Below, one piece after another: positions 21,484-33,810 of a stretch of 64,000 bases of DNA. The notes under the pieces are model-generated. The model was not told where the DNA came from and searched no databases. It saw only the letters and a list, made by a program, of their open reading frames with translations. The DNA is taken from contig OUQQ01000003.1 in the NCBI GenBank assembly GCA_900404475.1, positions 57,059-121,058 of the forward strand, given 5' to 3'. Source of the stretch: Spongospora subterranea. Taxonomy: Eukaryota; Endomyxa; Phytomyxea; Plasmodiophorida; Plasmodiophoridae. The position numbers and the translations under genes are program-made. The stretch's first letter is position 1; every line of letters starts with the position of its first letter.

Positions 21484-23797
21484 ATGTTATCAAGATGTGC
21501 TCGCCATGGGACACTGCCGCTTTTGGCTGATTCTATTGCGATGGTCCCGCGCCGATTGACGTCGATCGAGACTGTTCCGGCTGTCAACTCGGCTCTCAGG
21601 GCGAATTCAACCGCCACGGGAACGATTGCCGAGTCCAGCTCACCCGCCACTGAAACTGGGTCCAGAGTTGCAACTGGAACCATCCACAGAAAATCTCGAG
21701 GTAATTTTTGTCGTCAGTCGTAATGAAACAAAACGTTAAATTGCTTAGATGTCTGGGGACGTCGTATCAAATGGGGGATAATTACCGCTGCGATTGGAGG
21801 TGGAGCCTATTTCTTCGCAGACAAATTCGGCACGCCAACCAAAACGGCTCAGTTCCTCCTGGCTCAGCTAGATCAGGCCGAGACAGTTGAGAGCAAATGC
21901 CAGATCTTGAGCGCTATGCAAATGGGGACTTCTATGTCCGACGCAGTTAAAGAAGGCATTGTCGACGCTAATGGTCTTCCAGTAATCAACGAACTATTCA
22001 ACACAGAATCACCAGAGATCCGTCGTTTGTCGGCCGCTCTTCTAATGGATATTACGCAAAATCGTAATATCTTCTTCTCAGTAATGGTTGTATAGATTCA
22101 GATTGTTTTTGCTTTAGCGAGTTTAACGAGCTCCATCATGGATTGCCCTGGATTACTGCATAACATTATTAAGAATGTGAATGATCCAAACAAGGAGACC
22201 TCCATGAACAGTTTACTGACGTTAACTATTCTTTGCAACAACGCCATTGATATTAAGCTGAAAGCGTAAGCTGATTTTCACAGTATACACACTCAGCTCT
22301 CTTTGACGTGTTTGTAGTTTTGAAGCTGGTGCCTTGCATCGACTGATCGCATCGGTTCGCAATCCTGATCTTGATATTGCACATGTGTCTTGCACAGCCA
22401 TCGGATCCATTGTCAAAAATTTTCCTCAACCAGACCGGCTCGTTTCTTCATTGAATAAGAAAGATAAAATGGCGGTCGTTGCATCCATATCCCAGTGCGT
22501 CAGCTAAGTCTTGTAGTTTAACAAAATTATTTACTTTTTGTTGCTATCAGGCTTGGTCAGAGTTATGTTCAGCAAGGGTTGAGGAATCCTGCCATTGACG
22601 CGTTTCAGACATGTTTGTCGTTAGACCCTTGTAATCCTAATATACATAATGTAATTGGGCAGCTATTGCAAATGAATGGACAGTTTCTAGAGGTACAATT
22701 TTCTGGCTGGAGCATTTTATGCTATTTTTTTACTCTGGGATAGGCAAATGAACATTTTCGTTTGGCGATTAAATTTGCTCCGGGTCTATTAGAGGCACAT
22801 TATAACCTGGCGGTAAACTTGACAACCCATGGGACTCGCAAGGATAAGGTCGAGGCTGTGAAAAGGTGTCAGCGGTTCTTGAATGGGAACTCCATTGTGA
22901 TTGTTGTGCTTTTTAGAATGAGGGAAGCACTGCCTTATATTGATCCCGCACACCCGAACCGAGTTGACCTCATGTTTCTGTTAGCCAAAACTCTTGACGG
23001 TCTAGATAGAATACCTGGTAATTTTATTCTTTGCACACACAATTTGTTGTTGATAATTTTCTTAGAAGCGTGTCGTGTGTATGAGGAATTAACACGGTCC
23101 GCGCCCAGCCTATGGAAAGCGCATCTATCATTGGGCCGTCTTTATCTCAAGCTAGACGACACAAAACGAGCGCTGAAGGCTCTCTCAACTGCGTCACTAT
23201 TACAGCCTTATGATTCTCAAACCCACTATCAGCTTGCTTTATGCCATTATCGCTCTCATCGCCTTGTAAGTACAAACATTTCTGTCTTCCTTTTAATGAT
23301 TTCATGATACGTTGTGCTATACGCACCATGTCTTGACTCAATGAGGTTTGTTGATATTGGATTAACAGGAGGATGCTGCATCTGAATGTGATCGCGCCTT
23401 GGCTGTTGGTTCTCAAAGTTCGACGTTACCCAACGCATATCTTCTTCGAGGAAAGTTATACGCCAATTGTGGCGCTTGGCAAAAGGCATTGGAATGTTTC
23501 CAACAACTCGTCCTCTTGCGCCCCGATCAACCAGATGGGCATTATCAGGTTGCCAGGGCACTTGAAAATCTTGGGCGAATGAATGAATCTGACGAAGAAC
23601 TATGTAAAACTCTTGACTCTTGGTCGAAAGCGATGTCGTCAAAGCCACTCGCCATGAGCAAAAAGTTTTTTGAGACTCATCCAGCTGATGCGCGAATTTT
23701 TGAATTGATTGGGCAACGACGTCAAGATGCTTCACAGTCACCGCAACATCAAATGCTTGTCAAAAAATATGATTTGTTCAAAGCGGCCATTTTTTAG
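21484..23797 (+). CDS. Membrane-anchored protein with armadillo-like and TPR repeats
   Basis: Nine or so exons give a protein of about 580 residues. The N-terminus (MLSRCARHGTLPLLADSIA) is basic and free of acids, like a mitochondrial presequence. Around residue 75-95 one hydrophobic segment (WGIITAAIGGGAYFFADKF) could span a membrane. Helical armadillo-like repeats follow (VINELFNTESPEIRRLSAAL, LLHNIIKNVNDPNKETSMNS, LIASVRNPDLDIAHVSCTAI). At least six TPRs come next (LGQSYVQQGLRNPAIDAFQT, ANEHFRLAIKFAPGLLEAHY, EACRVYEELTRSAPSLWKAH, LRGKLYANCGAWQKALECF). The splice that links the two halves (donor GTGCGT near 22496, acceptor at 22550) keeps the frame, so a single product is likely. No stop-start gap separates them. 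I do not know a named family with this layout; function would be as a protein-binding scaffold, perhaps on the mitochondrial outer membrane. Confidence 0.7.
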
Positions 23798-24009
23798 ATT
23801 GTCATAAGTCACTAAATAAATTTGTTTCATTAACAATTTGTTTGTCCAAGGCATTTTTCATTGTGCATACAAAAATTTTCGTCAGCTTAAGCTTGCGCTT
23901 GAAGTTCAAAAATTGTCAGCGAGAAATCTACAGGTACAAAGTAGAAAGATTACCGGGTACGGTTCCTTAGGTCAACACAAGTATCAGGACCATAGTCAGT
24001 TAACTATCA

Positions 24010-26013
24010 ATGGAAACCGAAGAGAATCAGTTCGACGATGATGATGAGCCGATTCAAACACCGATATTCGAGCCAGTTATTCTCTCCACAAAGGATATAA
24101 TCAGCCAACAGAACCTGGAGAGAATCGAATCACTGGAAGTGCTGGAAGAGGCGCTAACAATTACCAAAGGAGTCCGTTATCCCGAAAACTTTCCCTGTTT
24201 CATAAACTCAATCGTTCGCGTCTATCAGATTTCTGATCCACGAATTGTCTGGAAAGAATCCAAGCTCTACAATGAAAGGTTACTGACCAGGATTTTCAAC
24301 GATGACGTACAGAACAACGCCAGAAGAAAACTACTCCATTCCGAATCAGATGTGAGCGTTGCACGACTATGAACGAAATCCAGCTCAGAAATCATGCACA
24401 GATGCGATCACATTTGATTCGGGACAACAAGTACTCTCAGGTCAAGAAGAGGATTGAACGCGATTTCGATCGGAAAAGGGTTATACTATCAAGTAAGAAC
24501 GACGGCCAGTTCATCGTTCGCGGCAGTTTGACGTGATGAACAGATTCTCCTCGATTCAATGCAGTGATTTTCTGTCCATACGGTCAAGCTTTGTTCTATC
24601 AGCAAGTTGACAAGATTTTCGTGGCCGTGTTTTCCAACGCCATACTAGGTTTGAAACGCCTTTTTGCAGAAATCATGTCTGACGGAAATCGTAGCTGTTT
24701 ACGATCGTCGTCAGGATGAACCTTTTGAGGTTCGGGATTTTCTGGCCGTGGCGGTTCCCGATCTCGCCTGTGTCTGTTTGAAATCTTCGGCCGTCAGCGC
24801 GCCCACTGATCCAGCTGAAGGAATGATGGTTCTCGAGCTGTTTTGGGTCACTCATCCTACATCTGAATCCCCGATGACAGCCAGCATTATCAAGGTTCAT
24901 CTTCATAAAACCCATGAACCCGCTCGAAAACACATCAAATTGGTGAGATCGTTTGTGGCGCTAGTGTTCACATTTGCGATTTTGATGTTGTACATTTCTG
25001 GGAACAAACGTGGTTTCATAATGATATCATGATCGCCATCGCCACTAACAGGAAAATGCAATTCAGGTCGAGAGAGTTCAAGTGGTTAACGTTTTTGACA
25101 AAGAATTGTGTTCTCCGCCGCAGAAAGCGGTTTATTGCAAGTCCAATAATTGTATTGTGACTTGCCATGGAAGTATTGTTTACCTAATCGCGGCAGACAA
25201 TCTCGAGATACGGACCAAACTCGACCTAGCTGTGGCGTTGCGTTTACCAGTTTCGCCCAACGACCAGGCCGATATACACCGGATCACAACGATCGTAGTG
25301 AAGGGGACACAGTTCTACGTCAGTTTATGGAGTGGTTGTCTGATCCAGCTCCAGGCCGGTATTAGCGCCAACACATTACGCCCATCGCTGGTTCAGCAAT
25401 ACCGGGCTCTTGAGACGCTCATCGCCACCAGCGCGCGATTCCGACCCGACGACGACGATTCCGAACACGAACCGGACACGACCGAGGTGAAGTTGTCGTA
25501 CGCCCCGACGACAATCTCAGGCATTGGATTAATTGGAAATGATGCCATCTTATGTGGATGCGGTGACGGGTCAGTACGACTCCAAACATTAGCTGCTGGA
25601 TCTGCAGGTACAACTGTGTCCTGAAACCGGGATGGCAAGGGGCCGCTGATTGCTTTCAACTGTTGACAGGAGATGAGGGATTCTATATGAACGTTGGGGA
25701 ATACAAAGAGGCAGGGTATCTGCCAGCGTGTCTGTGCATGGCGATATGCAAGGAGAACAACATGTTGGTGACGTGCGACGCCGACACGCGTTTGTCCATC
25801 TGGAACCTTAGCACGCGCCAGCTGATCGGTGTCTCGGTCATGGAGGGCATCAGACAGCCTTACGAAATTCACTTCAATCACAGCAACGACGGGGTTGTGA
25901 TAGCCGCCAACGATATTATCGCCACCTGGACTTTCGCTAATTGCCCGATCCTGGAACCGTCTGAGGATTCAGGGACACTGGAACCAATGAACCGATCTCG
26001 TGTGAAACCGTGA
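24010..26013 (+). CDS. WD40/beta-propeller-like protein, family not recognised
   Basis: Starts with an acidic N-terminus (METEENQFDDDDEPIQ), then a helical charged region (NLERIESLEVLEEALTI; RDNKYSQVKKRIERDFDRKR). From about residue 200 beta-rich blocks resemble a propeller: SCLTEIVAVYDRR, GTQFYVSLWSGCLIQLQAG, ISGIGLIGNDAILCGCGDGS and NMLVTCDADTRLSIWNLSTR. The last is a classic WD40 blade. Introns are inferred at about 24352-24383, 24477-24528, 24632-24668, 24941-25066 and 25605-25670. One donor (GTGTTT near 24632) is weak. Total about 500 residues. It may be a scaffold or an intraflagellar or splicing factor; I cannot say which. Confidence 0.6.
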
Positions 26014-26130
26014 CATTCACTATTGTGTGTACAAATTTCATTGAGATGTTCATTTATAATGAGGTGTCGAAAGTGGGTATGGCGCAAAACTATTGTGGGC
26101 ATCATTACTGGGGAAAATAATTAACCACGA

Positions 26131-27123
<993 letters not shown>

Positions 27124-27196
27124 TTACAACACCACTGTTATTCACAGGGACTCGTCACGTGTGTGTGCACTGTGCAGTCGGCATTCCGGCTCACGC

Positions 27197-27335
27197 ACAT
27201 TGGTTGGAATAAACTGCGTGACAGGTGAGCGCCACATCGGTTGGATAAACTGTGTGACAGGTGAGCGCACGTCGGTTGGAATAAACTGCGTGACAGGTGA
27301 GCGCCACATCGTCGGAATAAACTGCGTCTCATTGG
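27197..27335. repeat. Tandem repeat, about four 35-38-base units
   Basis: Units contain GGTTGGAATAAACTGCGTG followed by ACAGGTGAGCGCCACATC. Copies two and four are slightly shortened. It lies about 300 bases 5' of the Rab1 start and is preceded by a GT/CA-rich patch. Confidence 0.85.
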
Positions 27336-27359
27336 TCTGTCTGTTGGTCAATACCGGGG

Positions 27360-28400
27360 TCAAATAATACAGATCATGAAAATCTCAGGGCGTTGACCAC
27401 ATTTGCCATTACGATTCTCTACGAATCTCCAAGACACCATCAGTCTTGTGCTCCATCTGCCCTATGGCATGTTTCGGCGACATCGTACAGTGCTCTCCGA
27501 TCTGTTTGTCTGCCTTAGATTTGAACAATAATTTGGATATCACAATGTTGACGAAATACGTCGACCGACGATGGAGGACGTAATTCTCTCCACATTTACA
27601 AGTTTCCAGTTGCTTGGTAAAGCCAGCACTATTTTTAAGAATAACAACGCTATCTCATTCATGAAATGCATCACTATTGCTGATGGCGCCATAACCCGAC
27701 CCCATTTAATCAAATTCTGGGATGAGAAAGTAGATAAAGGTCTCGCTGGTTAAAACAAGAACCCGTGGTTCAACTCATCGCCAAATCGAACCAGTGTTGA
27801 GGTCAACCCAATGCCATTCGCATGACATGACACGAAAGACCGCTGAGGCAAACCAAACTGGAAAAGATGTAGGAGCCTAAGAATTAGAAGATGGGAATCG
27901 TTCCAACAGAAGGAATATCAACGAGGAACTGGAAACGGTGATAGGAAAACCACCTAACTGCGATTGAATATTCCTAGGCAGTTTTGCCTATTGGACTTGA
28001 ACATTACTCTTTTCGCTTTTCGATCCCGATGGCACTGAATCTACATCTCGAGATCGCAAGTTAGCATGTTTTCTATCAAGCGCGGAAACACACAAAAAGT
28101 CAGGAGCACAACTCTTGAGACAAGATCTGCTGTCAATATGTCCTGCGATGAAACTGAGGAATCAAAGCGATATTCGACAAAGGCCAAGTCGCTCCATCAA
28201 AATTCTTGGCAAACGTTCAGAACAATTCAGTGTCTGGAGAGTGAGCTGATCGGACATCGTTGTTCGATCTGAATACAGTCTCAAGGAGGCTATTTTGACG
28301 TAATCATCAATGAGAATGGATGACAGAATTGTTTGAGGTGTGAAGACCCGACGATCTAACAAACACCAATTACCGTCGCTATTGTTGCTGCATTTGCCTT
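27360..28400. other. Intergenic, no recognised gene
   Basis: Two plus-strand frames of 60-68 codons (27571-27753 and 28066-28272) are the longest content. Neither resembles a known protein, and no matching splice partners were found. Confidence 0.35.
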
Positions 28401-28419
28401 ATGGGAGACGAATACATTG

Positions 28420-28755
28420 ACAACTGTGATTTGTTGACAGCATTTAAGTGGTTGGTGGACCACCATATTTTGATAAGATCACGATAGGCAGTTGGGTTAA
28501 CAGACTTGAGCGTGAGCAAGAAGTTCTCCGACCATATTGTCACATGTGCTGCATACCTATCAACCGATTTGACAAGTTATAATCGCAAATATTCCATACT
28601 CGATCAGAGATCACCGCATTGGCGGCTGTTATCGTTTCGTAATCATTGATAGTTGCAGGACCATCAATAGAATGTTTTAAATATTGACTGAAATCTGAGT
28701 ACTCTAAATATTCTAGATACTGTTTGATTGATAACTGAATTGTTGGCAATACCGT
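28420..28755 (-). CDS. Possible gene piece of unknown family next to TMEM234
   Basis: A minus frame reads IQLSIKQYLEYLEYSDFSQY, then ITAANAVISDRVWNICDYNL. After a likely small frame change near 28555 it continues TIWSENFLLTLKSVNPTAYR and SMYSSPIRQMQQQ to a stop near 28396. Composition is protein-like and helical, but there is no ATG, and it begins only about 25 bases beyond the TMEM234 stop on the same strand. It may be a 3' exon of a larger gene or a decayed copy. Not recognised. Confidence 0.3.
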
Positions 28756-28778
28756 ATATTAATGACGGTGGATCGGGT

Positions 28779-29390
28779 TTAAAGCTTGGAATAGAAGCAG
28801 ATGGATACGCCAATCATAGTGGTTATGACACCCAATATCCCTTCTAAAAAATGGATAATACTCATTGAAAGCAATTGGCATCGACGATCAAGGCGGATTA
28901 ACCTGGGGATAATGGCCTCTCGCCAATAATCCGGCCGGTCAGGGCGGTGAACGATAGCGCCAACGCGTTACAGACTGGCAAAGCCATCGATATGTCTGTG
29001 CAAATGCGCTGAGACGAGGAATGGAGCAATAAAACCCAGGTGACGCAACCTGAATTCTTCAAAGTATAAACGTAGAGAACAGATCCCAACTGATTTATAC
29101 CATATGGCAATATAAACTATGAACAAGGATTATTTACCCCATTAATCGTTATAACCAATACGGGATAATTCACCTTCCAATTGAGGAATATCCCAAATAA
29201 ATCCCATAGACGGTTGTTGACGCCAGTTTGCGTTTTCGCTGGGCTAGTGCCCTTCTGGTTCAGGAACGGGTTTGTGCCTGATCAAGAGTGGGGTTAGGGC
29301 GCGGGTCGACCGGAACTGTTGGGTAAAGCGGTTCTCACAGCCCCAGAGGATTCCTGTCATGATCATGGCCATCAGATCCCCTCCAGCCAT
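28779..29390 (-). CDS. TMEM234: TMEM234-like small multi-pass membrane protein
   Basis: Four short introns split about 120 codons. Joined, the protein reads MAGGDLMAMIMTGILWGCTN, PFLNQKG, RLWDLFGIFLNWK, FILPYGINQLGSVLYVYTLK, ISMALPVCNALALSFTALTG, RIIGERPL, and GILGVITTMIGVSICFYSK. This matches TMEM234 motif by motif (WGGTQPLLK, FLLNQCGSLLYY, VPICNSLAIIFT, GKALGE), including the order of four membrane helices. Introns: about 29339-29280, 29165-29108, 29018-28965 and 28907-28848. Start ATG at 29390, stop TAA at 28779-28781. TMEM234 belongs to the drug/metabolite transporter fold; its substrate is unknown. Confidence 0.88.
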
Positions 29391-29415
29391 TGGGTTCTAG
29401 GGACGTCGCGGCTGT

Positions 29416-29948
29416 ATGGCGCTATATGGGATCCCAATCACCTCTCGGACCGTGATTTAGGTCCTGAACCAAAGCCCCTCAAAAAAATTGCCAAATGGGA
29501 ACGGCTTCGCCAATCAACAGTGAGAATATTTTTTTGGTAAATCCTCAGATTCCCATTATCGCTCTAAATAAGAAAATGAGGACAAACCGATCCGTGATGA
29601 AGAAAAGCAGAATGATACAAGACTGGTTTGGATTGAGGGATCGGGGTTGGCGTTGCCTAAGGCGGTCAGAATACCTGGGCTCAGAAGCCGTATCCCGACC
29701 AATCAAATTGATTACGAGACGGCCTAGGCGTCGACTGATACTCGCGCTGGGAATTTACAGTGATGCCCCACCAACCAATGACCCAGATCATGGGATACAT
29801 CAAAACAGACTCAGGTACCCCTGAGCTTCCTTCGCTTGGAGAACGATTACTTTCCTTCGAACCAGAAACTACAGTGATCCGATTGAAGAGTCGACAAAAA
29901 ATTCATCGACTAATCACTGCTTTTCGTTTGAGTTTTGAATATGGATGA
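29416..29948 (+). CDS. Unknown small basic protein, divergent from TMEM234
   Basis: Plus-strand coding-like segments: LYGAIWDPNHLSDRDLGPEP and KPLKKIAKWERLRQS, then (after a possible very short intron near 29518-29547) KKMRTNRSVMKKSRMIQDWF, and in another frame LPSLGERLLSFEPETTVIRL, KSRQKIHRLITAFRLSFEYG to a stop at 29946-29948. The basic, Trp/Leu-rich content recalls mitochondrial ribosomal or respiratory-chain assembly proteins, but I cannot name it. The start is unresolved; no ATG lies in the first frame, so an upstream exon is needed or the exons are misread. It starts within about 30 bases of TMEM234, suggesting a shared promoter. Confidence 0.4.
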
Positions 29949-30042
29949 CAGCTCAAACAATGTTTTTATGCTTCTACGTGAACGCTCTGGTGGGAAAATA
30001 AAACATGTTTTCGAGAGCAACCCTTAACAGAAACAATGTTGT

Positions 30043-30536
30043 TCAATCGGGCTTGTTTCCTTTATGAAAAAAAAGATCGACCTTTCCCTGAGTTGCCGTT
30101 GTTTTGAAGGACAATTGCGATAAGGAGTTGCAATAGTGACTGAGAGACTGCAGTATTCGGCACCAGTGATGGATGTGAAATCTGATCCCGGGCGTTGGCG
30201 CAAATCTCAATACGTAGTGTTCGCTCGTTTGTTTGTGATCGACTTCAGTGAGTCGAGCATTTTTATCTGCTAGCATGATGATAATATCTCTACAGCTTTG
30301 AGAAAGTCGATCAACTTCTTTTGCGGATTTATGTTTGAGGGATACGCAGAGCTCTGCATGTTTGATATCAGCTTCCCAGAAAGATTCCCATAATTGTTTC
30401 GGGTCGAAATTGGCGGATTCTACTCAAAAGCAAATAACTTTTCAATTTCGACCAACATTTCATGGGTTACGTTATTTTCGGTTATGTTTTCCTGTTGCTC
30501 CTTTGCGAAGAAATGGGGATGAACGATCGGACTCAT
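30043..30536 (-). CDS. Small coiled-coil protein of unknown family
   Basis: Begins at ATG 30536 (MSPIVHPHFFAKEQQENITE). After an intron of about 50 bases near 30463-30415 it continues FDPKQLWESFWEADIKHAEL, VSLKHKSAKEVDRLSQSCRD and IIIMLADKNARLTEVDHKQT. The 3' part can be read through (stop at 30043) or with a further intron after EHY that gives a shorter hydrophobic end. The strongly helical, charged sequence suggests a coiled coil. The phase of the first intron does not fit perfectly, so the 5' exon is tentative. Confidence 0.45.
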
Positions 30537-30694
30537 CGTGGTTTTCACGTCCTTGGTTGGGAGCGTTGACTTTGTTTTTGGCGTGTTCTGCACAAGAAAG
30601 TGGTACCGAGCCCTAAATTATTATATAGAGATTTAGGAATAAGGAAATTTTCCAATAATATTTATTGGTGGTTCTTGTACCTGCCCAGCGGGGA

Positions 30695-30930
30695 TTAGTG
30701 GTTTGGCGTTGATCTTTTCCGTGCTGACTTTGAAGCACGTGGCTCATGGGCCATGTTTTTTTTGGTTTTAGCGAGCTTCTCTTTGAGAGCCTCCGCTTGC
30801 AATATGGCTTTGACTGTGGCTTGTTGTTTAATCCACTTAGCCATGCATTCGGACGTCAATGTACTGATTGCCAATGATACCGTCTCGTTGTCGAATGCCT
30901 TTAACAAAATGTTTCTCTTCGCTCTGTTTA
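30695..30930 (-). CDS. Short lysine-rich frame, possible 3' exon
   Basis: Minus strand: LKAFDNETVSLAISTLTSEC, MAKWIKQQATVKAILQAEAL, KEKLAKTKKNMAHEPRA and a basic end KSARKRSTPNH, stop at 30695. A polypyrimidine-AG acceptor-like sequence at about 30931 suggests it is a spliced exon, and a frame upstream (30950-31022) is Arg/Pro/Gly rich. The opposite strand at 31035-31190 reads SKLLSKTAAAKLLKSMNRLI, so a plus-strand gene is also possible here. Not recognised. Confidence 0.35.
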
Positions 30931-31488
30931 AGAAGCAAAGATTTGATAAGTGGAGAACGAGGCATATGCCTCGGAGGGGCTAGACGTTGAGATGAACAAC
31001 CTCGGGGACGGGGACGAGCCAACCCACCTCCTTGGAACGAGTCCTGGTTCAGATGCTACATGTTGTACTCGCTTCCCGCGAGAACTTCAAAGCTGCTGTC
31101 CAAGACAGCAGCCGCAAAGCTGCTGAAAAGCATGAACAGGCTCATCAAACCAGAGGCCGTCGAAGCCCTGAGTGCTCAAATAGTTTCATAAATGGGTGGT
31201 TGGTGTTGTGGTCATCTCAACGTCTGACTCTCCAAGGCATAGGTATGTCTCGTTGTCCATTTCGGAGAACCCTTTCGAAAGAGTACAGACCTGCTGCACT
31301 GTACTGTATCAGGTAGTGTACCTACAGACCACAGGGTACAGTGGTCGCTGACATAGGTGGCGCTGTGACAGTAGCACTGGGGTGCGCGGCCTAATAGTAC
31401 AGGTACAGGACGACTGTATTTGGTCAATTGGTCTATTGGCGCCGCTGAATCTCTGATCCATTGAAACTAAGGCAAATTCCTGGCAAAG

Positions 31489-31896
31489 ATGTTGTACTCG
31501 TTGTTGACGATGGTCGCACTGATCCTGAATGTGTCGTTCGAAGGATATTTGGCGTACTGTGGCATGTTTAAACAGAACAATCAAGTTGTGGAGTTGATAT
31601 CGACGTTGACAAGTCACTCTAAAACTAGTTTGTTTCTATGGGCGTTGCCCGTCGCTGGATTGTCAATATCAGGGGCTGCTGCCATCTTCAATGGATGCAA
31701 GAACGCGCCTCAGTCAACTGCAGCTACCTCGCTGTACGGATTCCTCTGCTATCACGTCGGCTTGACGGCATGGGCGGTTCAACACCGATTCGAGTACCCG
31801 GAAATCTTCCCTAATGTCGCCATTTTCCACGGCGTGTTCGCCTTGCTAACTCTCGCCGCTGTCGCTCTCCCTGGCAAAAAACGCAAAGTCAAATAA
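31489..31896 (+). CDS. Small four-helix membrane protein, orphan
   Basis: Uninterrupted 135-codon frame. Hydrophobic segments at about residues 3-25 (LLTMVALILNVSFEGYLAYC), 48-68 (LFLWALPVAGLSISGAAAIF), 78-97 (SLYGFLCYHVGLTAWAV) and 108-128 (VAIFHGVFALLTLAAVALPG) predict four membrane spans, with a basic C-terminal GKKRKVK. That tail resembles an ER-retention or nuclear-import-like lysine cluster. Promoter-like GGTACAGT lies about 150 bases upstream, and a polyadenylation-like signal follows. I do not recognise the family. Confidence 0.65.
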   Translation: MLYSLLTMVALILNVSFEGYLAYCGMFKQNNQVVELISTLTSHSKTSLFLWALPVAGLSISGAAAIFNGCKNAPQSTAATSLYGFLCYHVGLTAWAVQHRFEYPEIFPNVAIFHGVFALLTLAAVALPGKKRKVK

Positions 31897-31999
31897 TTTC
31901 GCTGTAGACATAAATATTGCATTATTCTTTTCATGCGCTCTGGACGATCTCGTCGACGATTATTAGGGAGCCAACGTTCCTCAAAATTCCATTTCACTT

Positions 32000-32360
32000 C
32001 CCTGATTCCATTACTTTTGTTTTGGACCGATTGATTGTCAATTTAACTGATAACATCTCGTAGCCCTTGATTGTTCTTCTTTTTGCGAGTTCCACAATAT
32101 TGTTTGTGAAGATGGCGATTGAAGTTTTGCGTCTTCGGTGGATTCCAATGAAAAATCGACCTGTCGGTGCCAAAAACATAAACGCAAAGAAACTATCCAA
32201 ATTCCCAGGTTTGCATTTTTTTGTCAAGATAGCCGAATGATTTGCGTTTACTTGGCTTGTTTCCCCTTTTCGCGTCGAGGAGTAGGTTTCTGGTGAAACA
32301 ATCCAGTTTGCTGGGTTTCGAACTCTGTAAGCTACGTTTGGAGCTTGTCAGCGTTCTGAC
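32000..32360. other. Intergenic, with part of a dispersed repeat
   Basis: No gene seen. Positions 32286-32330 (GGTTTCTGGTGAAACAATCC, then GGGTTTCGAACTC) are similar to 38007-38050. Confidence 0.4.
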
Positions 32361-32369
32361 AGCAGCCTA

Positions 32370-33810
32370 TGGAGCGAGGGGAAAATGGCCCAAAACCTCA
32401 AAATGGTACAAAAACTGTCTAACTCAGTCAGCATGTCAGATGATGTCAAAACGTTCAAAACAATCGTGTCGTTTCCATACTGTGCTGAACTGTCAGATCC
32501 AAAGTGGGATTTGATCATGTATTTAAATCATCAATATTGTTGGGTACGTGCAGACCGGCCATCAATGGGTGGATACTCTTGGGCCACTTTCAGGGCCCTT
32601 AGATGGATCCTGTGCGATAATAGGACGATTTTAGGGTTTGTCACATGATGCTCATTCAGTTTGCATCACTTGGTGAACTTTGGACGACGATGATCTTGCA
32701 ATTGTAGTTTCGGCCTTGAATCCTCAATCGGAGCGTTTCGATAAAGAATAGCGCTCAACCACAATGTTCTCAGGACCCTAAATTCTGTCTGTATAGGCTG
32801 GATCCAGCTAGTACATCCATCATGGTTTGCAAACAATCGAATCGATGCCAACCCTTCCAATCTCCAAGTCCTCGACGTCATTATCTGAACGAATTCTCTC
32901 AAACGTGATATATTTCATCTGGAGCGTTGGAAATATCCAGTCTGTCTACATGATTGACGGGTATAACGCAAATGAGATTATCTGCATGTACATATCAAAT
33001 ACCACAACAACGCCCAACAATGAGCAATTGAGACCTGTGGAATCTACATCGAAATGAGTATTTGATGACTGAACTGAAACCGGCAGAGAATCTGATTTGG
33101 CAAGTCGGCGTCACCTCGAGGACCTATATACGCTCAACTGCCAATCAGAATACTCATTTAGATTCCACAGTTCTCCATGGCCCATTGTTCGGGTGTTGTT
33201 AGTTTATTTGACATGTTGTGCAGATGATCTCATTGCCAGTCGTGAGGATCCAGCCTACACAGACAGATTACACTGTCCTGAGAACTTTGTCGTTGAGCGC
33301 TATTCTTTATCGAAACGCACCGATTGAGGATATCTCTCGATCAAGGCCGAAACCACAATTGCAAGATCACCGTAACCTGACTTTCAGCAAGATGTGTCGA
33401 TTGCGACCTAGACAGAATTGCAGGCCCGTTTTGCTGCAAATTGACGAAACGTCGCTGAATTTGGGGCATCACGAGAGGAACATTAAATCGAAGGCGGGGA
33501 TTCCTATTGAGCGGTCTGGGGTTTAACGATTGGTATTGTGATGGAGCAACTATTGCATGATAGCTATTAATGCACAGGATCCATTCAAGGCCATGGACCT
33601 GGCCCCAAATTATATGGCCATTCATGACCCGTATCCAACAACATTGAACAAATGATCAAATTCTACTATGACACTTCAGCACATTAAAATCAACAACAAG
33701 ATTGTTAGGCTTTAACATTTTGACATTGATCGTTTTGCACCATTTTGAGCTTTCAAAACACATTTGCGCCATATCAGATTTACGGGCCATTTTCAACTCT
33801 CCAGGATGTG
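32370..33810. repeat. Large foldback (long inverted repeat), arms about 650-700 bases
   Basis: The left arm (about 32370-33056) matches the complement of the right arm (about 33151-33810) around a 95-base centre. Anchors: ATACTCATTT...GATTCCACAG near the centre (33151 and the complement of 33040-33057); GAGCGCTATTCTTTATCGAA (33296 and complement of 32735-32755); GCACAGGATCCAT (33571 and complement of 32612-32625); CATTTTGAG with GGGCCATTTTC near the ends. The arms have diverged by indels and substitutions. No transposase frame is inside. It is a foldback or MITE-like element, or a recent-to-old inverted duplication. Confidence 0.85.

Noticed and set aside
27197..27335. CRISPR-like array
   Set aside because: Units are head-to-tail without unique spacers, and this is a eukaryotic genome with introns.
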